A stretch of DNA of 5,831 nucleotides from an uncultured Verrucomicrobiota bacterium (GCA_946612175.1 CAMOEO010000201.1:1-5831); one strand, 5' to 3'; positions 1-4,714 are shown, counted from the stretch's first letter. The notes: a model not told the origin generated them from the sequence alone. A program made the numbers and translations.

Positions 1-54
1 GTCCGCCTCCACGACGACCGCACCCGCTGCGCCTCCTCCCTCCCGCTCGCCTGA
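1..54 (+). CDS. 3' end of an unidentified gene (partial)
   Basis: The first 17 codons in frame 1 all end in C or G and are followed by TGA at 52-54, giving the tail VRLHDDRTRCASSLPLA. Perfect C/G at third positions is what real genes in this window show, so I read this as the end of a plus-strand gene whose body lies left of the window. The tail is too short to assign a family. The downstream DNA contains the palindrome GCTCCGGAGC (64-73) and then the repeat block, with no further coding signal. The alternative is chance: the other plus-strand frames also stay open for a while in this GC-rich DNA. Confidence 0.5.
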   Translation, partial: VRLHDDRTRCASSLPLA

Positions 55-79
55 TCCCGGCCCGCTCCGGAGCACGAGA

Positions 80-110
80 CCGCAAGGATATCGCGTCGCC
101 CGCGATTTCC
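80..110 (+). repeat. 31-bp hairpin repeat, copy 1
   Basis: This 31-bp sequence begins CCGCAAG and ends GATTTCC. It recurs at 1954-1984 with 28 of 31 positions identical. It contains a perfect 6-bp stem, ATCGCG (90-95) with CGCGAT (101-106), around a 5-base loop. Its 3' end runs directly into the 9-bp GCGGAG array that starts at 102. It lies downstream of the partial gene ending at 54. Function is unknown. Confidence 0.6.
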
Positions 111-259
111 GCGGAGTTCGCGGAGAAGGAATCTCACGCAGAGAGCGCAGAGACCGCAGAGCCCTGTTCCGGCAAATCCGGCTCCCCCGTTGGGGGAACT
201 GGCGAGCGAAGCGAGCCTGAGGGGGTCTCACACCGCGAAGGCCGCGGAGGGCGCGGAGT
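102..259 (+). repeat. 9-bp-period repeat block 1 (B-A-E-B order)
   Basis: The block has four parts. A first 'B' array of 9-mers of the GCGGAGNNN type occupies 102-128. An 'A' array of three 9-mers, CACGCAGAG, AGCGCAGAG and ACCGCAGAG, occupies 135-161. The 53-bp E element is at 180-232. A second B array of three 9-mers (233-259) starts CCGCGAAGG. The same A and B words recur at 4363-4524 and 5708-5831, always in the plus orientation. No coding gene is supported here. Such CGCAGAG/CGCGGAG arrays are familiar in intergenic DNA of several GC-rich environmental phyla, but I know of no agreed function. Confidence 0.85.
180..232 (+). repeat. 53-bp two-hairpin interspersed element (E), copy 1
   Basis: A second copy at 4393-4445 matches at 50 of 53 positions. 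The first hairpin pairs the CCCCC run with the next GGGGG run. In this copy the outer part of that stem is weakened, because GGGGGAACT replaces GGGGGAGCT. The second hairpin is GGC-GA-GC-GAA-GC-GA-GCC, which pairs if the two GA steps form tandem G-A mismatches. A further GGGGG run (221-225) can compete for the CCCCC run. In overall layout (GGCTCCC, GGGGGAGCT, small hairpin, TGAGGGGG) it resembles abundant interspersed elements of gut Firmicutes; that comparison is from memory. Confidence 0.8.
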
Positions 260-266
260 GAGTTTT

Positions 267-336
267 CGTCTGGCGTCTGGCGCCCGGCATCGTGCCAGAC
301 GCAAGACGACGAGATGACGAAACGACGAGACGACGA
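267..336 (+). repeat. 7-bp and 8-bp word arrays
   Basis: From 267 the words CGTCTGG, CGTCTGG and CGCCCGG follow each other with a 7-bp period. The complement GCCAGACG at 294-301 can pair with CGTCTGGC (274-281) to form an 8-bp stem. From 305 to 336 there are four 8-mers, GACGACGA, GATGACGA, AACGACGA and GACGACGA, in exact 8-bp register. The arrays lie between repeat block 1 and the 3' end of the minus-strand ATPase gene. They look non-coding and resemble the other word arrays in the window in unit length but not in sequence. Confidence 0.7.
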
Positions 337-341
337 GAAAA

Positions 342-391
342 CGGCCGTGAAACCTGACGACAGCAAGCGGCGAAGCCGCGACACCCGGCCG
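342..391 (-). terminator. Possible structured 3' end of the ATPase transcript
   Basis: Ten bases past the ATPase stop codon (401-403), CGGCCG (342-347) can pair with CGGCCG (386-391). The inner stem GCGGC-GAA-GCCGC (367-379) sits between them. There is no T-run on the minus strand after either stem, so this is not a classical intrinsic terminator. It could be a 3' stabilising structure or just GC-rich chance. Confidence 0.25.
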
Positions 392-400
392 CAGTCGGCG

Positions 401-1714
401 CTACAGGAACATCGACATGTAGTGCGGGAGGGTAACCTTCTTGCCGGCAACGCCGACGTTGCCGCCGGTGAGCTTGATGCCGTAGGGCACGGACGCGCCG
501 GTGAGAAGCCGGTCGAGCGAACGCGACTGTCCCGACGACGCCTTGACCTCCACCGGCACGACGCCGTCGTCGTTCTCGATCAGGAACTCGACCTCGACGT
601 CGTCGTTCCGGTAGTAGCGGACCGGATGGCCGTTTCGCTCGAGGACGCCGGCGACGAGGTTCTCGAAGACGCCCCCCTTGACGGTTCCGGCGAGCGTTCC
701 GGCCAGCATCTCCCGCTTGGCGAGCGGCCCGTAGGTCGCGAGCAGGAGCCCGATGTCCGAAAGGTAGAGCTTGAACCACTCCTCCTTCACGTAGCCGGCG
801 AGTCCGGGGAGCGCGACGTTCACGCATTCGGCGAGCGTCGCCAGCTTCGCGTCCCGCAACCATTCGACGCTCGCGAGATACTTGCGCGCCGTCCCCCGGT
901 CCTCGACTTCCGCGTACTTGAACTTCCGGTTCTCCTTCGCGAGGATGCGCGGGATCGCGCGGAAGCACGCCTCGATCTTCGGCTTGTCCGTCTTGTCGGC
1001 GTATTTGCGGATGTCGGCGATGTAGTCGGACGTCAGCGCCTCCTGCAGCGTCTGGACCTCCCCGTAGTGGCCGCGCTCCAGGAAGGCGCTCGCGACGGCC
1101 GGCATCCCGCCGACGACGGCGTATTCGCGGAAGAGCGCGTGGAACCGCTCGTTCACGGCGTCGGGGACCGGCTCCCGGCGCTCGAAGCACCGCCGGACGA
1201 GGGCGAGGGATTCGTCCGCGAACCCCTTCGCCTCCAGGTATTCCGCGAAGGACAGCGAGTGCATCACGACCTCGCGCTCGAACCCGACGGGGATCGACCG
1301 CGGCGTCCGCCCGCGCCGGTTCTTCTTGTACTTGATGCCGAGCAGCGAGCCGGAGGCGATCACGTCGAACGTTCCGTCCAGCGCCAGCGGCTTGAACGCC
1401 GTCCGCGCGTCGGGGCAGTCCTGGATCTCGTCCAGGAAGAGCAACGTCCGCCCCGGCACGATCCGCACGTCGCCACGCAGCGCCGTGAGGCGTTCGCGGA
1501 TCGACCGGACGTCGAGCGAGCCCTCGAAGACGGCGGCGAACTTCGGCTCCAGGGCGAAGTTGATCTCGATGAAGCTCTCGTAGTTCTCCCGCCCGAACTT
1601 CTCGATGAGGAAGGTCTTGCCGACCTGCCGAGCGCCGTTGACAAGCAGGCACTGCCCCCGCTTGTCGGCCTTCCAGTCGGCGAGAACCTTGTAGAAACTC
1701 CGCTTGATTTCCAT
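401..1714 (-). CDS. AAA-family ATPase with DUF4143 domain
   Basis: This is a 437-residue protein of the large, mostly uncharacterised ATPase/DUF4143 family. The Walker A motif is GARQVGKT (residues 27-34) and the Walker B motif is LLFLDEIQD (91-99). A sensor-like stretch VIASGSLLG lies at 118-126. The family's HSLSFAEYL motif is at 152-160 and its VVGGMPAV motif at 200-207. A helical segment around 245-310 resembles the winged-helix part of these proteins. The C-terminal DUF4143 region has EVEFLI (374-379) and PVEVKAS (387-393), which match the acidic and E-x-K positions of a PD-(D/E)XK-like fold. Length is normal for the family and all ATPase motifs are intact, so it is probably functional. 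The ATG at 1712-1714 has an AAAGGA-type site about ten bases upstream; another ATG at 1722-1724 is out of frame. It is divergent from the SseB gene and has 33-bp-phased repeats upstream. The molecular role is unknown, and DNA binding or autoregulation is only inferred. Confidence 0.93.
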   Translation of the reverse strand: MEIKRSFYKVLADWKADKRGQCLLVNGARQVGKTFLIEKFGRENYESFIEINFALEPKFAAVFEGSLDVRSIRERLTALRGDVRIVPGRTLLFLDEIQDCPDARTAFKPLALDGTFDVIASGSLLGIKYKKNRRGRTPRSIPVGFEREVVMHSLSFAEYLEAKGFADESLALVRRCFERREPVPDAVNERFHALFREYAVVGGMPAVASAFLERGHYGEVQTLQEALTSDYIADIRKYADKTDKPKIEACFRAIPRILAKENRKFKYAEVEDRGTARKYLASVEWLRDAKLATLAECVNVALPGLAGYVKEEWFKLYLSDIGLLLATYGPLAKREMLAGTLAGTVKGGVFENLVAGVLERNGHPVRYYRNDDVEVEFLIENDDGVVPVEVKASSGQSRSLDRLLTGASVPYGIKLTGGNVGVAGKKVTLPHYMSMFL

Positions 1715-1782
1715 CTTTTCGCATCCTTTCCCGGGAACGGCCCGACGGCTCCTTCTCAGCCCTTCGCGTCGCTCCGCCTGTA

Positions 1783-1811
1783 AAAATGCATCATTTCGGA
1801 CGTTCTGTCAA
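1783..1811 (-). promoter_or_regulatory. Candidate ATPase promoter with a consensus -35
   Basis: Read on the minus strand, a perfect TTGACA lies at 1811-1806. Seventeen bases further is CATTTT (1788-1783), a weak -10. The ATPase start is about 70 bases downstream. The promoter-proximal copy of the GCATCATTT repeat falls inside the spacer and -10 region, so a protein bound there could block the promoter. The -35 is convincing and the -10 is not. Confidence 0.4.
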
Positions 1812-1886
1812 GCGATATTTGCATCATTTTCCGGTTTGCAAAACAGAAGAATTGCATCATTTTCCGAAATGCGACATTCGGGAAGC
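1788..1886. repeat. Three 33-bp-spaced GCATCATTT repeats (operator-like)
   Basis: The core GCATCATTT begins at 1788, 1821 and 1854, so both intervals are exactly 33 bp, about three helical turns. Copies 2 and 3 share the longer TTGCATCATTTTCCG; copy 1 continues as TTCGG. The rest of each 33-bp unit is not conserved, so this is phased binding-site spacing rather than a simple tandem duplication. The stretch is an AT-rich island in GC-rich DNA and lies 74 to 150 bases upstream of the ATPase start codon. An 8-bp palindrome TTTGCAAA (1835-1842) falls between copies 2 and 3. I infer an operator array for the ATPase gene. An iteron-like or integration-site role is possible. Confidence 0.65.
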
Positions 1887-1924
1887 GCTCTTCCTCAATC
1901 GGCAAAGCCAGAACAAGCGCCCCT

Positions 1925-1952
1925 CGCGTGGCGGGGGCCACCCCGCCACGCG
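1925..1952 (+). repeat. Perfect 12-bp inverted repeat
   Basis: CGCGTGGCGGGG (1925-1936) pairs perfectly with CCCCGCCACGCG (1941-1952) around a 4-base loop, GCCA. It sits between the repeats in front of the ATPase and the promoter of the SseB gene. The 3' arm word ACCCCGCCACGC recurs alone elsewhere in the intergenic DNA (3002, 3166, 5700, and in reverse at 4668). The stem may be a bidirectional terminator-like insulator or an interspersed hairpin element. There is no T-run. Confidence 0.6.
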
Positions 1953-1953
1953 C

Positions 1954-1984
1954 CCGCAAGTATATCGTGCCGCCCGCGATTTCC
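1954..1984 (+). repeat. 31-bp hairpin repeat, copy 2
   Basis: This is the second copy of the element at 80-110, with three differences. The stem is ATCGTG (1964-1969) with CGCGAT (1975-1980). The C-to-T change in the 5' arm turns one G-C pair into a G-U pair, and another difference is in the loop, so the RNA stem is kept. It overlaps nothing coding and lies immediately upstream of the candidate SseB promoter. Confidence 0.6.
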
Positions 1985-1985
1985 C

Positions 1986-2014
1986 TCGTCAATTCCTCGC
2001 CCCCGTGCTAGAAT
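1986..2014 (+). promoter_or_regulatory. Candidate extended -10 promoter of the SseB gene
   Basis: TCGTCA (1986-1991, four of six matches to TTGACA) is followed after 17 bases by TAGAAT (2009-2014). A TG sits one base before the -10 (TGCTAGAAT), which is the extended -10 form. Transcription would start near 2021 and leave a leader of about 90 bases before the ATG at 2113. The same TGN-TAGAMT form occurs in front of the gene at 4715. Confidence 0.5.
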
Positions 2015-2097
2015 CCATTGCGTTCCCGCCCGCCGCTCCGCGCCCTTCCCGAACCCGCCGCCTCCCGTCCTGCGCGTCTGCCGGCCCCCACGCCAAG

Positions 2098-2103
2098 AAA
2101 GGA
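2098..2103 (+). promoter_or_regulatory. Ribosome binding site of the SseB gene
   Basis: AAAGGA stands nine bases before the ATG at 2113. It selects this start over upstream in-frame codons, whose translation would be proline- and arginine-rich and unlike the family. Confidence 0.6.
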
Positions 2104-2112
2104 ACGCATCCC

Positions 2113-2968
2113 ATGGACACCGACAACGGAAAACCGCCGATCGATCTGGACAAACCAATCGAAAACCCGCGCCTAAAAGAGCTTCGGGCCCGGCTGGAAT
2201 CCGCTACGGACGAAGAAGAACAAAGGAAACTCCAAGGAGAGCTTTTTCAGGAGATCGCGGAAAACGCCTGGTTCCTCGTCATCGCCGAGTGGTCCAAACC
2301 GCCCGAGGCGAACGAGGACGGAAAGGCGTTCGTTGCGGCCGGCACGACGATCTCGCTCCACATGAGGGGCACGGACGACGGCAAACGGTATTTCGAGGCG
2401 TTCACCGACTGGGAGGAAATCGGGCGGAAACATCCGACGGACGGAACGACCCGGACGCTCGTCATGGGGTTTGACGATCTGGCCGGTCTCGTCCTCAAGG
2501 ACGGCTCCGCCGCGGCCGGCTTCGTCATCAATCCCGACGGCGATCCGTTTCTGGTGGACCGGGAACTGGTCGGATTCCTCCGCGAACGCAAGCGGCTTGC
2601 AGCGGGAGAGATCGTGGAGGAAATCCAGAAGGAGGCAGAACGGGTGGAAGTCGCCCCCCCTGCTCGGCATGCCGCCGCCGCTCGAACGCGCCTTGCGCGA
2701 GTGCGTCGCGAAGGATCGCCGCATCCGTGCGCTGTGGACGTTTCTCATGCGGCGTCCATCGCAGGGCGAAGAGTCTCCGGAAGAACTCCTGTTCGTCTTC
2801 GACGCCCCTCCGGATTGCCGTCGGGAGATCGTGGAATCCATCGCAGCGGCGACGAAACCTCATCTCGACGGCCGCATGGTCAACCTCGTTTCCAGCGACG
2901 ATGGCCTCGGCAAGGACCTGTCTCACGAAACACCATTCTACCGTCGGAAATTCCTCGGCTTGTTTTGA
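2113..2968 (+). CDS. SseB-family protein, interrupted by a frameshift at a C7 run
   Basis: SseB-family proteins have an N-terminal SseB domain and a C-terminal SseB_C domain; their biochemical role is not settled. The N-terminal domain is clear: ENAWFLVIAEW (50-60), YFEAFTDWEEI (93-103), DDLAGLVLKDG (121-131) and FVINPDGDPFLVDRELVGFL (137-156). After residue 180 this frame degenerates into an arginine-rich tail ending at 3042. The C-terminal domain continues in another frame, from about 2669 (MPPPLERALREC) through GEESPEELLFVFD to TPFYRRKFLGLF, with TGA at 2966-2968. The switch falls at seven consecutive C's (2654-2660). Removing one C gives a continuous protein of 284 residues, close to the usual family length (E. 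coli SseB is about 258). As read, the unshifted frame would give a 309-residue product with a spurious tail. Sequencing error, mutation, phase variation or programmed slippage are all possible. Confidence 0.85.
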
Positions 2969-2978
2969 CGCGCCGCCC

Positions 2979-3001
2979 GCCGCGGAGCGGCCTTCCCGAA
3001 G
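2979..3001 (+). terminator. Possible 3' hairpins after the SseB gene
   Basis: GCCGC-GGA-GCGGC (2979-2991) begins ten bases after the stop codon at 2966-2968 and is followed by a small CTTC-CC-GAAG stem (2992-3001). No T-run follows, so termination here is only a suggestion. The true-frame stop at 2968 lies upstream of these stems, while the unshifted frame would run through them. Confidence 0.25.
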
Positions 3002-3016
3002 ACCCCGCCACGCCGC

Positions 3017-3040
3017 ATTCATCATTCATCATTCAGCATT
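3017..3040 (+). repeat. 7-bp ATTCATC array
   Basis: ATTCATC, ATTCATC, ATTCAGC and ATT follow in exact 7-bp register. The array lies 20 bases before a short signal-peptide-like reading frame and just after the word ACCCCGCCACGC (3002-3013). It looks non-coding. Confidence 0.65.
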
Positions 3041-3059
3041 GACCCCGCCCCCGCCCGCA

Positions 3060-3116
3060 ATGAAACGCCTCGCCCTCCTCCTCCCCCTCCTCGCCCGAGT
3101 CCCCGCGGAATTCTGA
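3060..3116 (+). pseudogene. Signal-peptide-like 18-codon stub
   Basis: ATG at 3060 opens a short frame encoding MKRLALLLPLLARVPAEF before TGA (3114-3116). Thirteen of its seventeen codons after the start end in C. The basic start and leucine-rich core look exactly like the first half of a Sec signal peptide. The frame stops at an EcoRI-like inverted repeat, GAATTC-T-GAATTC (3108-3120), after which no coding signal continues in any plus frame. I read it as the remnant of a secreted-protein gene whose body was lost. It could also be a free small peptide or chance. No ribosome binding site is visible. Confidence 0.35.
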
Positions 3117-3180
3117 ATTCGGCAACGAAATGGTTGACCGGGCGGGAACTGTTTGATTCCCCGACACCCCGCCACGCAAC

Positions 3181-3230
3181 TTAACCCTTTGCACTTTACC
3201 CTTTCAACCCTTCAACCTCTTCAACCTTCA
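3181..3230 (+). repeat. CTTCAACC/CTTTACCC array abutting a start codon
   Basis: The 50 bases before the ATG at 3231 consist of degenerate 7- to 9-bp words: TTAACCC, TTTGCAC, TTTACCC, TTTCAAC, CCTTCAA, CCTCTTCAA, CCTTCA. The array is pyrimidine-rich, contains no Shine-Dalgarno sequence, and touches the start codon, so it probably forms the 5' leader of the membrane protein gene. I saw no convincing promoter in 3117-3180, although TTGACC occurs at 3134-3139. Confidence 0.65.
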
Positions 3231-3683
3231 ATGGATCCAATCCTCCTCCGTCTCTTCGTCCCCGTCCTCGCCGGCGTCCTGCTCGGCCTCGTTGTCGCGT
3301 TCCGCGGCTTTCTCCGTGCGTGGCGCGAAGCGCCGGACAGCCCGGGCGTCGTGCGGCTGCTCGCCGGACTCGCCGCCACGTCGCCGGCGACCAAGCTGTT
3401 CTACGCCGCGATCCTCGCGTTCGTCGCGGCGACGCCGGGCGTCGAAGGCGTCCCGCGCTTCGCAAAGGCGGACGTCTTCTTCGTCGCCGGCAACGTGATG
3501 GGACTGATGGCGTTCGCGCAGGGGCTCGTCGCCGCCGCGCGCATGCCGAAGATGCTCGCCTTCCGCGGCCCGTCGGGCAAGCCCGGCGCGATTCCTGTCA
3601 CGATGATGCTTCTGGGCTGCCTCGAGACCCCCGCCATCTTCGCGATGGTCTTCGGCATGATCGCCCTGCAGATGACGAACTGA
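3231..3683 (+). CDS. ATP synthase c/V-type K-subunit-like membrane protein
   Basis: This is a 150-residue, almost wholly hydrophobic protein with four predicted membrane helices: about 8-25, 55-69, 82-103 and 120-147. The last helix contains CLETPAIFAMVFGMIAL (130-146). Its E-T-P-A-I-F core with a single glutamate (E132) matches the ion-binding helix of V-type c/K and F-type c subunits. The length and four-helix plan fit the duplicated K subunit (for example NtpK, about 156 residues), in which only the second half carries the carboxylate; here helix 2 likewise has no acidic residue. The family's role is ion-translocating rotor ring formation in the membrane. No other ATP synthase subunits are nearby, so this is an orphan, and a role in a rotor is only inferred. 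The start ATG lies directly after the CTTCAACC array with no Shine-Dalgarno. A TTG at 3153 would add 26 array-encoded residues and is unlikely. Confidence 0.65.
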   Translation: MDPILLRLFVPVLAGVLLGLVVAFRGFLRAWREAPDSPGVVRLLAGLAATSPATKLFYAAILAFVAATPGVEGVPRFAKADVFFVAGNVMGLMAFAQGLVAAARMPKMLAFRGPSGKPGAIPVTMMLLGCLETPAIFAMVFGMIALQMTN

Positions 3684-3754
3684 CCGAGCGTAAAAAATCC
3701 GCCGCGGATGACTATTACAGAGTGAACCCCACATCTCCGACCCCATGAACCAAA

Positions 3755-3781
3755 CCACGGAACACACCGAACACGCCGAAA
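3755..3781 (+). repeat. 9-bp CACCGAA-type array
   Basis: Three 9-mers, CCACGGAAC, ACACCGAAC and ACGCCGAAA, follow in exact register in the 190-bp gap between the c-subunit-like gene and the next gene. The rest of that gap holds a small stem ATCCGC-C-GCGGAT (3697-3709), preceded rather than followed by an A-run, and a GGGCG/CGCCC stem near 3823-3837. I saw no clear promoter there. Confidence 0.5.
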
Positions 3782-3873
3782 CGAAACTCCGATGAGTCGA
3801 ATCCCTCCGCTAACGCTCCGGGGCGAATAGCCGCCCGTCCTCGCCCCCCAATGCCCTCGGCCTCCAATTCGAA

Positions 3874-4464
3874 ATGAACGTCAACTACATTGCTCCTCTG
3901 GTCTTCCTGCTGTCGGTCTTCGTCGTCGCCGCGTTCCTGTTGGAAGGCGCGATCGCCTTCCTTTGCCGGAACCGGAAGAATGCTCCGCGCAGACCGTCGC
4001 GCGCGTTCTCGGTCGTCGCCGTTCTCGCTGTCGCGGCGATTGTCGTCCAGTGCTTCGCGGTCCGCGCGGAACGGGCGCGCTACCGGGCGGCGGAAGAAGC
4101 GCTGCGGACGGCGGTTTCGAAGAACGACGTCGAAGCCCGGCTCGGAACGCCCCGGGGCTTCCGCCTTGCGGATTCGTCCGGGGAACCGAGGACCGAGGAA
4201 TGGGTCTACGACTTCGATTTTCCCCTTTCGCCGTTTCCCTTCGGGCTACCTCTCGTCGTCCGTTTCGACAAACAGGACCGGATCGTCCACGCCCTCTGGG
4301 AACGCTCCGGCCTTCCGCCGCGCGTCATCCAGACCGGACCACCGCCTGCCGCGCTTGAACCCCACGCAGAGAACGCAGAGACCGTAGGATTTGGCTCCCC
4401 CGCTGGGGGAGCTGGCGAGCAAAGCGAGCCTGAGGGGGTCTCACACGCGGAGTCCGCGGAGTAG
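3874..4464 (+). CDS. Membrane-anchored SmpA/OmlA-like protein with repeat-encoded tail
   Basis: This is a 196-residue protein. Two hydrophobic helices lie at about 8-30 and 44-62, separated by a basic loop (CRNRKNAPRRPSR) that favours a cytoplasmic hairpin. The region 74-140 then resembles the SmpA/OmlA (BamE-like) fold: VSKNDVEARLGTP (81-93), EEWVYDFDF (108-116) and LVVRFDKQDRIVHALW (127-142). This family typically reads as a start helix, 'LG.P', 'W.Y', then 'V.F....V'. From residue 164 the sequence (HAENAETV onward) is a translation of the 9-bp A array, the 53-bp E element and a B array, and the stop TAG lies inside the B array. The ancestral C-terminus was therefore probably near residue 150-163. 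The ATG at 3874 has no visible Shine-Dalgarno. An ATG at 3851 is out of frame. The function is not known; the homology is moderate by eye. Confidence 0.75.
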   Translation: MNVNYIAPLVFLLSVFVVAAFLLEGAIAFLCRNRKNAPRRPSRAFSVVAVLAVAAIVVQCFAVRAERARYRAAEEALRTAVSKNDVEARLGTPRGFRLADSSGEPRTEEWVYDFDFPLSPFPFGLPLVVRFDKQDRIVHALWERSGLPPRVIQTGPPPAALEPHAENAETVGFGSPAGGAGEQSEPEGVSHAESAE

Positions 4465-4524
4465 AAAACTCACGCAGAGAACGCAGAGCCAAATCCCCAC
4501 ACGGAGTCCGCGGAGGACGCGGAG
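4363..4524 (+). repeat. 9-bp-period repeat block 2 (A-E-B-A-B order)
   Basis: An A array starts at 4363 (CACGCAGAG, AACGCAGAG). The E element is at 4393-4445. B words follow (ACGCGGAGT, CCGCGGAG), then another A array from 4471 (CACGCAGAG, AACGCAGAG). A spacer CCAAATCCCC precedes the final B array, which ends at 4524. Bases 4363-4464 double as the 3' end of the SmpA-like gene. The 9-bp period is a multiple of three, so the arrays stay open in this frame. Orientation and words match blocks 1 and 3. Confidence 0.85.
4393..4445 (+). repeat. 53-bp two-hairpin interspersed element (E), copy 2
   Basis: This copy forms a perfect 8-bp first stem, GCTCCCCC with GGGGGAGC around GCT. The second hairpin is GGC-GA-GC-AAA-GC-GA-GCC; its only difference from copy 1 lies in the loop. 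As in copy 1 it sits between an A array and a B array. Here it is read in frame as part of the SmpA-like protein (about residues 174-190, SPAGGAGEQSEPEGVS). Confidence 0.8.
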
Positions 4525-4611
4525 TCGATTTCACCGTGCGTGATTTTGATCGAAACGACGCTTCCAGAGCGGACGATTGCACAAGTTTTGTCTACGGTGG
4601 AATTGAAACGA

Positions 4612-4626
4612 CCGCGGCTGCCGCGG
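4612..4626 (+). other. GC-rich hairpin in the 4525-4714 gap
   Basis: CCGCGG (4612-4617) and CCGCGG (4621-4626) flank CTG and form a 6-bp stem. It lies in the 190-bp gap before the DUF4375 gene. The gap shows no coding signal. The 12-mer GCGTGGCGGGGT (4668-4679) at its end is the reverse of the word found in the 1925-1952 hairpin. No T-run follows the stem, so a terminator role is unproven. Confidence 0.35.
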
Positions 4627-4678
4627 CCCGACCAATCCCGCCCGCGCGGCACGGCCGGCCGCGTCGCGCGTGGCGGGG

Positions 4679-4707
4679 TTGCCCCGTCTCGGCGCTTCTG
4701 GTAGACT
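4679..4707 (+). promoter_or_regulatory. Candidate extended -10 promoter giving a leaderless mRNA
   Basis: TTGCCC (4679-4684) and TAGACT (4702-4707) are 17 bases apart, and TG precedes the -10 by one base (TGGTAGACT). Only seven bases separate the -10 from the ATG at 4715, so transcription would begin at or just before the start codon. This supports the 4715 start over the upstream GTG at 4670, which would lie upstream of the promoter itself. Confidence 0.5.
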
Positions 4708-4714
4708 CGGTGCC

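Noticed and set aside
228..1724. 498-residue minus-strand open frame overlapping the ATPase gene
   Set aside because: It is a different frame of the same DNA, arginine- and glycine-rich without motifs, and runs through the repeat block at its end.
314..1783. Long plus-strand open frame antisense to the ATPase gene
   Set aside because: It is a shadow of the GC-rich minus-strand gene: composition is rich in R, E, D and V with no recognisable domain, while the minus-strand frame has full ATPase motifs.
1756..1992. 78-residue minus-strand frame with repeated KMMQ/EMMH every 11 residues
   Set aside because: The peptide repeat follows from the 33-bp DNA spacing. It starts at TTG with no suitable ribosome site and has no domain. 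The DNA-level signal is more convincing.
2173..2841. 222-residue minus-strand frame opposite the SseB gene
   Set aside because: It is antisense to recognisable SseB domains and has no motif of its own.
2661..3042. Arginine-rich C-terminal continuation of the SseB frame to the stop at 3042
   Set aside because: The SseB_C domain is clearly encoded in the other frame ending at 2968. This tail is out-of-frame translation that also reads through the ATTCATC array.
3692..3709. Intrinsic terminator after the c-subunit-like gene
   Set aside because: The ATCCGC/GCGGAT stem is preceded by an A-run and not followed by a T-run on the plus strand. It would suit the minus strand, where no gene ends nearby.
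3228..3767. Minus-strand frame opposite the c-subunit-like gene
   Set aside because: It is a charged, motif-free shadow of a convincing four-helix membrane protein.
4363..4524. CRISPR-like array
   Set aside because: Units are 9 bp and contiguous, with no unique spacers of 30-40 bp and no cas genes nearby.
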